Source: Streptomyces sp. Sge12 (GTDB taxonomy: Bacteria; Actinomycetota; Actinomycetes; Streptomycetales; Streptomycetaceae). From it: a stretch of DNA of 64,000 nt. The position numbers and the translations under genes are program-made. Of the stretch, positions 24,765-32,690 are shown in pieces; position 1 is the first letter of the stretch; each line of letters opens with the position of its first letter. The notes below the pieces were generated by a model, which saw only the letters and a program-made list of their open reading frames with translations, did not search any database and had not been told where the DNA came from. Location: contig NZ_CP020556.1 of assembly GCF_002080455.1 (NCBI RefSeq), forward strand, positions 1 through 64,000, read 5' to 3'.

Positions 24765-26010
24765 ATGGTGAGCCCAGACGGAATCGGCGAGCTGCTGCGC
24801 ACCATCAGGAAGCAAGCGGACCGGACCCGAGAACAGCAGGCCAAGCGCATGACCGACGCCGGTCTCGTGTGCACGGTCGAGAACCTCAAGAGGTGGGAGA
24901 CCGAGAAGCGCTTACCGACTCCGGTCTGGCGCTCGGCGATCCGCACCGTCTACGGGCTGACCGACGAGCAGCTGGACCAGGCCCTGGAGAACACCCGGCG
25001 GCACCGCAGGCAGCAGAGGATGGAGGACGACGACGTGAAGCGACGACAGCTGTTCACCCTGGCGGCGGCCACGGCGGGGTTCGCTGTGCTGCCCGGCATC
25101 GCGCAGGCCCGCGAGGGCATCGACACCGGCCTGGACACCGACGGCGCCGGGGACCTCGCCTACCTGGAGGGCGCCTTCGAGCGGCACCGGGGCGGCTACA
25201 ACGGGCGGGCTCCCGACACGGTCCTCGGCGAGATGCGAGAGGACCTAGCGCTCCTCGCCGCCGTCCTGCGCCGGCCCCACCCCGTGCGGGACCGCACCGA
25301 CCTGGCGCGCACGGCCGCCGGGATCTCCGGCCTGGTGGCGATCGTCCAACACGACCGCGGCGACCAAGCCGACGCACACCGCTGGTTCGCCACCGCAGCC
25401 AGAGCCGCCCGCGAGTCCGGGGATCGGCGGATGACGGCCTGGGTCCTCGGCCGCCACGCCATGGTCGGCCTGAACTACGGCGCCCCGGGTCAGGCCGCCC
25501 GCATCGCCGCCCAGGCCCGCCGGGAAGCCGGCGCCGGCCCCTCCGGCGCGGCCGCGCTCGCGGCCGCCGTCAACGCCCGCGCGTTGGCCGCCGTCGGCGA
25601 CCTGCCCGGCGCCCGCCGCGCGGTGGACGACGTCCGCACCCTGGCCGAGCAGCTCGACGGCCCCGAGGCGGCGGACACCTGGTTCGGGTACCCGGGCACA
25701 GAAGCACGCGGTCCACCTCTCCCAGGCGTACACGCTGCTCGGCGACACCCGCGCCGCCTACCGGGCGCAGGACAACGCCCTGGCCCTGACGTCCTCGCCA
25801 TCAGTCATGACCCGCGCCCTGATCGCCATGGACACCGCCGCGTGCCTGCGGGTCGACGGAGATCCAAGCGCGGCCGCCGAGATGGCCGCCGCCGTCTACG
25901 ACCGGCTACCGCCCGCCTACCGGAGCGGCCTGGTGCACTCCCGCACCCAGCTGCTCCACCGGCACCTGGACGGTGCCCCGCGCCGACTGCTCGGCGACGC
26001 ACTGGCCTGA
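24765..26010 (+). pseudogene. XRE/TPR-type regulator, one frameshift
   Basis: From ATG 24765 (ribosome site GGGGAGG) the first 80 residues form an XRE-like helix-turn-helix (IGELLRTIRKQADRTREQQA, VENLKRWETEKRLPTP). A hydrophobic stretch follows (FTLAAATAGFAVLPGIAQA), then helical TPR-like repeats (DRGDQADAHRWFATAARAAR). This is the common actinomycete regulator type in which TPRs bind a signal. Near 25692 (CCCGGGCACAG) one base too many shifts the frame; the natural sequence resumes as QKHAVHLSQAYTLLGDTRAA and ends at TGA 26008-26010. It is divergent from the peptide/oxygenase/kinase operon and probably controlled it. A fragment of a close homolog is at 60833-61097. Confidence 0.75.
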
Positions 26011-26041
26011 CGCCTCCCCCAGCCCACGGAGGGGATGCGTC
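26011..26041 (+). terminator. Hairpin after the XRE regulator
   Basis: Imperfect arms ACGCCTCCCC and GGGGATGCGT directly follow the stop codon at 26010. Confidence 0.5.
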
Positions 26042-26224
26042 CCCCGCCGGTCCCGCACGGTTCCGTCCGGCGGCCAGTCAGGCACCACATGCTGAAGCGC
26101 ACCCTCCCACCCAAGAGGAAGAAGCCGCTGACATCCGCTGAGTCCGCCGCAGCGCCGACTGACCCCGGAGCCGCCAACGGGCGGCGCCGGGGAGAGAGCG
26201 GTGACGGCCACCCACAGTGATAGA

Positions 26225-26386
26225 TCACTCCTCTTCAACAGCCCGCCGGTGGCGTCGGCGCCGGTACACCTTGCTGGCCAGGCCGATGGTCGCCATGACG
26301 AGGAGACCCGCGACGTAGTCCCCGAGGACCTTGTCCCAGAAGAAGGCCACTCCGCTGCTCAGTGCTACCTGGGCAATTTCCAGCAT
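26225..26386 (-). CDS. Small one-TM protein of 53 aa
   Basis: I choose ATG 26386, which has a ribosome site (GGGAGGGG, about 9 bases upstream); the frame also extends to a GTG at 26410. The product begins with an amphipathic helix (MLEIAQVALSSGVAFFWDKV), has a membrane segment (YVAGLLVMATIGLASKV) and ends with a basic then acidic tail (YRRRRHRRAVEEE). The form is holin- or toxin-like, but the family is not recognised. Confidence 0.5.
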   Translation of the reverse strand: MLEIAQVALSSGVAFFWDKVLGDYVAGLLVMATIGLASKVYRRRRHRRAVEEE

Positions 26387-26410
26387 GGTCCCGAAACCCC
26401 TCCCACTCAC

Positions 26411-27174
26411 CTGGAGCCCGGATGATCCCGGGCACAGAATCCAGATTGCGGAAAGGGAGTGGGGAACTCAAACCACGTTTCCGCAGGTCAGAGGCCATGA
26501 GTTGAGAGTGCGCTGTGGGCTTCCACGGGCGTGGCGAGCGTGCGAGGCACGCTCGTGGAATTTTACAGCGCAGTGTCAACTCAATCTGGACATAAGGTGT
26601 TTAGTACGTAGAACATCTGCGCTGAATGATGCAGTCGGCAACCCTAAAGGCGGTGACTTGCTGCCTTCAGGCGCGAGCCAACGGACGTGGACCTTCACGC
26701 GCTTCTCGGCGCGAGTTCGGCGGGCCTCCCCCTCCTGCTTCGAGGCATCGTCCCGGCGGAGCGGCTCGCGGGGTCAAGGTTCCGGGCGGCTGGCTATCGA
26801 CTGCCCTGCTCCGGACGGACCGTCAGGCATGTTGAGAGACTTCGGTGGTGAGCACCGTGCGCCGCCCGTTCCGGCGATCGCCCGCGTTGGGCAGCGCATG
26901 ACGAACGCAAGGCTCACGCAGATGTGCCGGACCGCCCCTACCGCGCCCTCCCGGGCGCACTCCCGACGGAGGCGGCCGCGGCGGCCGCCGACACCACCGA
27001 GGTGCACGCCCGCCGCCCGCGCCCGCATCGGACAGCAGCGCGCTCCCCAGCGGGTCCAGATGTCTGTACGGATCCTGCTGAAGGACGACGTCCGCCTCGA
27101 CGCCGCGCTGGAGCGAGCCACTCGGGCACCGGCCCAAGCTGGCGCCAGGATTCACCCGGAGGGGCCGGAGCCGC
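26411..27174 (+). other. 764-bp stretch without a supported gene
   Basis: Open frames on both strands lack ribosome sites and recognisable domains. The part at 26420-26660 is less GC-rich than its surroundings and may hold promoters. A frame with ATG 27060 (MSVRILLKDDVRLDAALERA) looks protein-like for about 25 codons but has no ribosome site and runs antisense into the next gene; it could be a decayed 5' fragment. Confidence 0.35.
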
Positions 27175-28521
27175 TTACATCAGGGGAGGGAAGCCGCACG
27201 TGTAGTGGTACGAATCGTCCGTGTCGACGGTGGGGGCGCTCGTCACGTCGCGCGCTGCCAGGAGGATGATCCCGGTCACGAGCAGGAAGACTCCGATGCC
27301 GAGGCACCACGCTTCCCCGGTTGTCGGGCGGGTTTGCGACGTCGGGCCACCGGTGTGCGTGAACAGCCCGATGAGCAGGAGCAGCAGGCCGAGTGCGGCG
27401 GTGACCGCGGATGCCCGCTTCAGCCCGTCGGGGCTGTCCGTCGGATCCAGCTTCGTCAGGGCCTCACCCGGCGTCGGCACCGGGTTGCTGATGCCGACGT
27501 CGAGCTGGGTTGCGCCCTGGCCGGCCTGCGGCCGGCCTGCGGCTGCGCCGTTCTCCTGTGGGACGGGGTGGCGGTCGAGGACCTGGCCGACGGCCAGCAG
27601 CGCCGGGGCCAGCAGCCCGTCCTCAACGTGAGTGTCCTGGCCGGCTTCGGCTGCGGCGAGTTCCACCTGAAGACCCACCAGGTCCTCGCGCAGCCGGGCG
27701 GTCTCCACGCGGAGCCGGTCGCGTTCCTGCCGCAGGGCTGTTGCCTCGGCGGCCGAGTCGTCCAGCAGGCCGCGGACGGTCTGGATCTTGTTCTCCTGCG
27801 CGAGCAAGGCGCGGCGGAGGCGCTCTTCCTCTTCTTGCCGGGCCCGCAACTGCTCCTCGTGTTCGACCCGTGCCTGATCGAGCCGGGCGTCGAAGGTGGT
27901 GCGGTCGCGCTGGCGGGCGTCCTGTTCCTCTCGGAGCAGGCCGTTCAGGCGGGCGGTCTCCCGCTGGTGGTGCTGTCGCTGTGCGCGGAGTTCGTCTTCG
28001 GCGGTGGTGAGGGCCTGGTTCGTCGTCGCGTGCCGGACGAGGAGGTTGTCGTAGTCGGCCTGCCGGCGGCGGTGCTCGCCGAGGGCGTCCTCCAGCCGGG
28101 CTTGGACCCGGTCGTGGAGGAGGATGATCTCCTCGTAGGCGTCGGCCATCACCAGGCGCTCCGCGAACGCCGGATGTGCCTCCCCGAGAGCCGCGGTGTG
28201 CAGGCGCAGCGACAGGGCCCGGACTTCCTCGCTGGCCCCGCAGAGCTGGATGATCGCCTCGACCGTGGAACGGTGGGGAAGCCGGTCTCCGGAAAGGTTC
28301 TTCGACAGGGCCGAGGCGCTCAGGGCCACGCCGGGGGCGACGTGCTTGCTGGCCAGGTCCGCGGCCGCGATCAGGGACCGCAGGTGCTCGACGAGCGCCC
28401 GCTTGTGCGGGCGGTTCTTGAAGACTTCTGGCTTCAGCGGGTTGAGCGGCCGGCGGGCCGGCCTGCTGTCTCCGCCCGCGGATGTCTCGGCGCCGGTTCC
28501 TTCCTCGGCAACACCCGTCAT
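27175..28521 (-). CDS. HTH-coiled-coil-membrane protein, divergent partner of 28684
   Basis: 448 aa from ATG 28521 (ribosome site GGGAGAAC). Residues 40-100 form a cryptic helix-turn-helix (LIAAADLASKHVAPGVALSA, SALSKNLSGDRLPHRSTVEA) of the XRE-like kind. Residues 130-310 are a long, highly charged coiled coil (RRRQADYDN, LRAQRQHHQRETARL, RQEEEERLRRALLAQ). Two membrane segments near the C-terminus (VTAALGLLLLLIGLF and CLGIGVFLLVTGIILLAA) follow a linker. So a DNA-binding-like head is tethered to the membrane by a coiled coil. The shorter protein at 40167 has the same head, coiled coil and membrane order, and both have a divergent small membrane protein beside them. Function unknown. Confidence 0.7.
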   Translation of the reverse strand: MTGVAEEGTGAETSAGGDSRPARRPLNPLKPEVFKNRPHKRALVEHLRSLIAAADLASKHVAPGVALSASALSKNLSGDRLPHRSTVEAIIQLCGASEEVRALSLRLHTAALGEAHPAFAERLVMADAYEEIILLHDRVQARLEDALGEHRRRQADYDNLLVRHATTNQALTTAEDELRAQRQHHQRETARLNGLLREEQDARQRDRTTFDARLDQARVEHEEQLRARQEEEERLRRALLAQENKIQTVRGLLDDSAAEATALRQERDRLRVETARLREDLVGLQVELAAAEAGQDTHVEDGLLAPALLAVGQVLDRHPVPQENGAAAGRPQAGQGATQLDVGISNPVPTPGEALTKLDPTDSPDGLKRASAVTAALGLLLLLIGLFTHTGGPTSQTRPTTGEAWCLGIGVFLLVTGIILLAARDVTSAPTVDTDDSYHYTCGFPPLM

Positions 28522-28683
28522 CGCTGTTCTCCCGGTTGACAGTTGCGGAAAGAAGATCGTTGCCCTTGGCGCACCCGCTGCTGCGCCGGGACGCTCGCAC
28601 CACACCCCGCCGCACGCGGCTCCAACGGCAGACGCCGGCGTGGGTGACGTCCTGCGACCTTCCATGTACTGAGGAGAACCATC

Positions 28684-28911
28684 GTGCCGAGCCGTCGTAC
28701 CCCGCGTGGCCGCTTTCCCGTAGATCTCGTCGTGTTCGTGGCGATCCTGGCCACCGGCGTCGTCCTCATCCTCGTCGGCCGTGTCTCCCCCGAGGCCCTC
28801 GCCGGCTATGCCTCCGCGCTCGCCGGCCTCTACACGGCCTGGCACCACCGCCCGCAGGACGGAGAGACCCGGCGGACCCCACCCGAAGGCCCGCCCGCAT
28901 CCGAGCGGTAG
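28684..28911 (+). CDS. Small two-TM protein, divergent partner of 27175
   Basis: 75 aa from GTG 28684, ribosome site GAGGAGAA. A basic N-terminus (SRRTPRGRFP) is followed by two hydrophobic helices (VDLVVFVAILATGVVLILVG and EALAGYASALAGLYTAW) and a hydrophilic tail. It aligns with the 74-aa protein at 41386 (VVxVAxLAT, then a turn with VG, then AALYxTWxxR), which also stands divergent from an HTH-coiled-coil-membrane protein. The two pairs therefore look like one conserved two-gene module. Confidence 0.65.
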   Translation: MPSRRTPRGRFPVDLVVFVAILATGVVLILVGRVSPEALAGYASALAGLYTAWHHRPQDGETRRTPPEGPPASER

Positions 28912-29111
28912 GCACCGCCGCCCCATCCCTGGGCGGCTCCTCGTTGAAGGAAGGCTCCCAGCAGCGGCCCGATCGGTCAGACGTGCGTAGCTGTCACTCT
29001 CCCGGGTGAACGGGGGAGGGCAGGGGGGAGAAGTGGGGGGTGTGCGTCGTCTGGGGGGCGAGGACGCGGGTTCCGGCGTCCTCTGTCCCATAGATCTTGG
29101 AGATCCACGAG

Positions 29112-29363
29112 ATGACGCCGTCGGAGTCGGCCGGGGATGCCCCGGTCGTCGTGAGCGCGGTGCCCGTGCCGGGCACGCTGGTGTGTCTGTGCCGGCGAAG
29201 GGCTTCCGGTCGTACAGGCCCCAGGGCAGGGGCCGCAGAGGATCTGGACGGTGAGACCGTCCTCGTCCGAGGTGCGACCTGGGCTGTGGTGCCGGCCGCG
29301 GTCGCCGTGATGGAGCCGGGCACGGCCGGTACGGGTCCAGCCGGGGAGCGGGGCCGGTGGTAG
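29112..29363 (+). CDS. Hypothetical 83-aa protein before the sigma gene
   Basis: From ATG 29112, with GGAG 11 bases upstream, to TAG 29361-29363, overlapping the sigma-factor start by seven bases. The product contains VVVSAVPVPGTLVCLCRR and GATWAVVPAAVAVMEP but no recognised domain. The overlap with the downstream gene favours a real, translationally coupled gene. The antisense frame is also open, so confidence is low. Confidence 0.35.
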   Translation: MTPSESAGDAPVVVSAVPVPGTLVCLCRRRASGRTGPRAGAAEDLDGETVLVRGATWAVVPAAVAVMEPGTAGTGPAGERGRW

Positions 29364-29968
29364 GCGAGCAGGCCTCGGAGGAGGTGGTGGTGCTGGCCGT
29401 GGACGTGGCGCAGCGACTGTACGAGGCGTACACGCTGTTCATGGAGACGGAGCCGTACGAGCTGTGGCGGGAGTTCCGGACGTTGCCGTTGGCGACGTGT
29501 CAGGACACGACGCAGGAGGCCTATCTGAAGGTGGGCCGTGCGGCCGCCGAGGGAAAGCTGGACGCGGACACGGACGTGATGGCGTACCTGCACACGGCCG
29601 CGCGCAACCTCGCGATCGACAAATACCGGCAGCAGAAGCGGCTGCGGCGGCACAGCGTCCTGATGGGCGGGGACGCGCTGGACGCGCTCCCGACTCGGCG
29701 GACGCTGGCACAGGAGGACCGCGAGGTTCTGCAAGAGGTAGTCGTCCCGCAGATCCAGAACATGCGCGACAGCCAGCGCCGGCGGGTGGTCGAACTGCAG
29801 AGCCGCGGGCTGAGCGATCGGGAGATCGCACTCCTGATGGAGATACCGGTGGAGCGCCTCCACAACCTGCGGAACAAGGCCGTCACGCATCTAAGGGGCA
29901 AGCTCGCTGGGCATATTCGGGACGGGTACCGCAAGACGAAGAAGAGCATCGGGGAGAAGGACAGGTGA
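29357..29968 (+). CDS. ECF-like sigma-70 family factor
   Basis: 203 aa from GTG 29357. Region 2 is visible as CQDTTQEAYLKVGRAA and DVMAYLHTAARNLAIDKYRQQKR (region 2.4-like), and region 4 as RRRVVELQSRGLSDREIALLMEIPVERLHNLRNKAVTHLR, a helix-turn-helix for the -35 element. The length fits the ECF group. The stop overlaps the start of the 29965 gene (GTGA), so sigma factor and regulator-like partner are co-translated. I see no anti-sigma factor with a membrane segment next to it; the IclR-like protein may take that role or be a target. Confidence 0.75.
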   Translation: MVGEQASEEVVVLAVDVAQRLYEAYTLFMETEPYELWREFRTLPLATCQDTTQEAYLKVGRAAAEGKLDADTDVMAYLHTAARNLAIDKYRQQKRLRRHSVLMGGDALDALPTRRTLAQEDREVLQEVVVPQIQNMRDSQRRRVVELQSRGLSDREIALLMEIPVERLHNLRNKAVTHLRGKLAGHIRDGYRKTKKSIGEKDR

Positions 29969-31635
29969 CGGATGTGAGCAGGTACGAAGGCCACTCCGGC
30001 GGGGCCCAGGGCCCGGATCCGGTGGTCCCGGCCGGGCTCGCGGACCTGCTGGACCAACTCGCCGGGCCGCCGGACGTCTGGGACCGGCCCGACGGCGACT
30101 TCGGGCCGCTGGACCACTCCTACGGACTGAGCCAGGAGGATCGGGAGCACGCCAACTCGATGTACCGGCTGGGCTCGAAGGCCCTCGCCCGCGGAGACCT
30201 GCTGCCGGCGGCGAACCTGCTGGGCTCGGCCGCCGAGGCCGGGCACCCTGGTGCACTGTTCCGCATGGCCGCGCTGACCACGCGCGCTGGCGGAGTGGTG
30301 GACGATGTGCGGTTCCTGGTGGCGGAGGCGGCCCGGCACGGCCACGCGGATGCCGAGCGGCTGCTGGCCGGGACCGTCGGCCGCAGGATCAGCGGCACGT
30401 GGACGATGCAGGACCCGGAATTCTTCGACGAAGTCCGGATCGGGATGGGCAAGCCGCTCATCCTGCACACCGGCGACGGCGACGAGAGCCCCGGCGAGCC
30501 GGCCGGGGGACCGGGCCGGGCGGAAGGTCCGCGGCTCGTCCTGCTGCCCCAGTCCCGCCTCCCGCAGCCCACCCCCAGGCCTGCGGGGCGCCCGGCCGCC
30601 CTCAGGCCGGTCCCCGGCAACAGCGCTGCGCGCCCGACAGCCGGGCGTGCGCCGATCGTGCTGCCCGACCCGGAAAAGCCAGCCCAGCCGCATGCCGTCA
30701 CGGTCCCGCACCGAGCGGCGGAAGCCAACGCCGGGGCTTGGGACGTGGGAGCGCTACGGCCGGCCGCCCTGACGGAGATGGCCCGGAGCCGGCTCGTCCC
30801 CGCCGACACCGCACAGCAGTGGAGGGCCGCCGTCCGCGCCATAGACCTACTGCTCCACATCGAGGCGGCGCAGGGAATCGCCAGCCGGACACTGCGGCGC
30901 CGAGCCCAGCTGCCGGCGGCCGCGCTCGGCTTACTGCTGGAGCTGCTGCGCAGCCAGCAGATAGTCACCACCATCAAGGGCGTGCACTTCCCCGGGCCCG
31001 TCCTGGCGATGGCACGCCGCGGCGACCCGCCCGAGCGGCTCGTCCAGCAGTCCCTGGACCGGCTCCGCGACCAGACCCTGGCAGCGATCTACATCAGCAC
31101 CTACTCCGGCGGTCAGGTAGCCGTGCCCCACCACTCCGTAGGACCGCTGGCACCCGGGGTGGAGCAGTGGGTGGACTTCCGCGACACCGCGCACGCCAGC
31201 GCCAACGGCAAGGCCCTGCTGGCCCAGCTCACCTTCGAAGGGCGCATGGACCACCTGACCCGACACCAACAGATCAAGCTCACCGACCGCACCATCACCA
31301 CCTCCCGGGCTCTGTTCGACGCCCTCGACGGTGGCGGGCCCCATGCCCCGCAGTACGACTTCCTCGAGTACTCCCGGCGCAACGTGTGCGTCGCGTACTC
31401 CGTCGGCACTCCTGGTAAGGCCACCTGCGTGGCACTGTCCCTGCCCGCCGCGGAGGAGCACCGTCTCCGGCAGGCCGCGCGGGTCCTGCGCAACCACTCC
31501 GCCGGCCTCCTGGTGACCCTGCTGCTCGCCGAGCAAACCGGCAACCAATCGTCCCTGACGGTGCCGAACAACGACGACGGAGAAGGGGAAGGAGCAGCAG
31601 CCCTGCAGGCGCGCATCCCAGCCCGCCGCCGCTAG
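29965..31635 (+). CDS. SEL1/TPR-like and IclR effector-domain protein
   Basis: 556 aa from GTG 29965, overlapping the sigma gene stop by four bases. Residues 45-140 are short helical repeats (NSMYRLGSKALARGDLLPAA, GHPGALFRMAALT) of the TPR/SEL1 kind. A Pro-rich linker spans 170-260. Residues 285-360 are winged-helix-like (ALRPAALTEMARSRL, LRRRAQLPAAALGLLLELL). Residues 365-530 resemble the IclR effector-binding domain (DQTLAAIYISTYSGGQVAV, ASANGKALLAQLTFEGRMDHL). It is probably a signal-responsive partner of the sigma factor in the same operon. A perfect hairpin follows. Confidence 0.7.
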   Translation: MTDVSRYEGHSGGAQGPDPVVPAGLADLLDQLAGPPDVWDRPDGDFGPLDHSYGLSQEDREHANSMYRLGSKALARGDLLPAANLLGSAAEAGHPGALFRMAALTTRAGGVVDDVRFLVAEAARHGHADAERLLAGTVGRRISGTWTMQDPEFFDEVRIGMGKPLILHTGDGDESPGEPAGGPGRAEGPRLVLLPQSRLPQPTPRPAGRPAALRPVPGNSAARPTAGRAPIVLPDPEKPAQPHAVTVPHRAAEANAGAWDVGALRPAALTEMARSRLVPADTAQQWRAAVRAIDLLLHIEAAQGIASRTLRRRAQLPAAALGLLLELLRSQQIVTTIKGVHFPGPVLAMARRGDPPERLVQQSLDRLRDQTLAAIYISTYSGGQVAVPHHSVGPLAPGVEQWVDFRDTAHASANGKALLAQLTFEGRMDHLTRHQQIKLTDRTITTSRALFDALDGGGPHAPQYDFLEYSRRNVCVAYSVGTPGKATCVALSLPAAEEHRLRQAARVLRNHSAGLLVTLLLAEQTGNQSSLTVPNNDDGEGEGAAALQARIPARRR

Positions 31636-31651
31636 CAACCTCATCCGGTCC

Positions 31652-31679
31652 GGGCGGGCACATGCAGCGTGCCCGCCCA
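31652..31679 (+). terminator. Hairpin after the sigma/IclR operon
   Basis: Perfect 10-base arms GGGCGGGCAC and GTGCCCGCCC with a 7-base loop, 17 bases after the stop codon. Confidence 0.8.
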
Positions 31680-31988
31680 GACCGGGCACACCCCGGGGCG
31701 TACCCAACCGGGGTGAAGGGCCTGTTGCGGCGGCGCGCCGTGACCGCCTTCTCCACAGCACCCTGCGTGCGGGCACCGGACTGACCGCGGTGATTCCGGA
31801 TGCCGAAGCCCGTGGTCGTCACCACCAAGTTCGAACACACCCGCACGGGCAGTCACCCCGCGGCCAAGCCCGCCGTGCGCCCGTCGGGCGCCGACTACGA
31901 GTCCGGGCGGCAACCGTCCGCGTCGTGTTCGGTGGAGCCGCCTCCCCACGCACCGGTGCCCGCCCCAGGACACCCCCAGTCCGACACC

Positions 31989-32321
31989 ATGACCACCACG
32001 AATGCCCCAGCGAGGTACAGCGTGCCCCCCGTCACCCCCAACCCACCCACCACCCCGCCCCAGACCACGCTGGCCGCCCCACAGGAAGCGGCGGCCCGTC
32101 AGGAAGCGACCGCGCCCACCACGAACGGTCCCTCGAAGACCGTCAAGGTCATGGCGATCCTCGTCGCCGTCCTCTCCGGAACCGTCGGCGCGCTCATCGC
32201 CCTCCTGCTCACCCGCCACCTCGGAGCGACAGCGCTCATCGCGATCGGCTCGGCCGGCATCACCTTCCTCGGCGTCACCGGCACGGTGAAGCACATCGAG
32301 GAGAAGCTCGGACTCCTGTAG
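31989..32321 (+). CDS. Small two-TM protein, hypothetical
   Basis: 110 aa from ATG 31989; the frame is open upstream to about 31800, but that part is low-complexity and I prefer the internal ATG. The first 55 residues are Pro/Thr/Ala-rich and disordered. Two membrane helices follow (VKVMAILVAVLSGTVGALIALLL and ATALIAIGSAGITFLGVTG), with a short charged tail (KHIEEKLGLL). It recalls the other small two-TM proteins in the window (28684, 41386) only in layout. Function unknown. Confidence 0.5.
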   Translation: MTTTNAPARYSVPPVTPNPPTTPPQTTLAAPQEAAARQEATAPTTNGPSKTVKVMAILVAVLSGTVGALIALLLTRHLGATALIAIGSAGITFLGVTGTVKHIEEKLGLL

Positions 32322-32380
32322 ATCGCTGCTCAGGATGCCGGGCCCGCGCAAAGCGCGCCCGCACCCAGCTACCAGGCCCC

Positions 32381-32480
32381 GGTGCCGCCCGGCGCGAACG
32401 GCAGCTAGCACCCACGACCTGCCCGCGTCGGGCGGTGCCGGGGGGGCGGGGGTCCGGGGGCCGGCGAAGGCCCCCGGGAC
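32381..32480 (+). repeat. Paired-hairpin intergenic element, copy 1
   Basis: A first stem (CCGCCCG 32385-32391 with CGGGCGG 32428-32434) is followed by a second with arms CCGGGGGCC (32454-32462) and GGCCCCCGG (32469-32477) around the loop GGCGAA, then ACCACCGGCCC. The same order of two stems, loop and following bases occurs at 58593-58700. It lies between a small membrane protein and a lipoprotein gene. Confidence 0.5.
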
Positions 32481-32566
32481 CACCGGCCCCCGCCACACAT
32501 AATCCCCCCGAGCGAACGCCGCCCGGCGGCCGACGCCCTCCCGTTCGCGGGGCGCACTCGACCCCA

Positions 32567-32588
32567 CGTGTCTTCAATTGAAGACACG
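32567..32588 (+). repeat. 22-bp perfect palindrome, possible operator
   Basis: CGTGTCTTCAATTGAAGACACG is fully self-complementary and AT-richer than its surroundings. It lies about 100 bases before the lipoprotein gene start, so an operator for a dimeric regulator is the simplest reading. Confidence 0.5.
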
Positions 32589-32690
32589 CCTCCTCAGCCG
32601 CCCCGCGAAATCTGCGGCAGACGAATGGGCCGCGGGGCGTATCCTCCGTCGTGATCATCGCCCGTTGGCGCGACCCTGAGTGAGGTACCT

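Noticed and set aside
32381..32480. Streptomyces telomere
   Set aside because: The GCGAA-loop hairpin is telomere-like, but there are only two stems, the site is internal between genes and a second copy is internal too.
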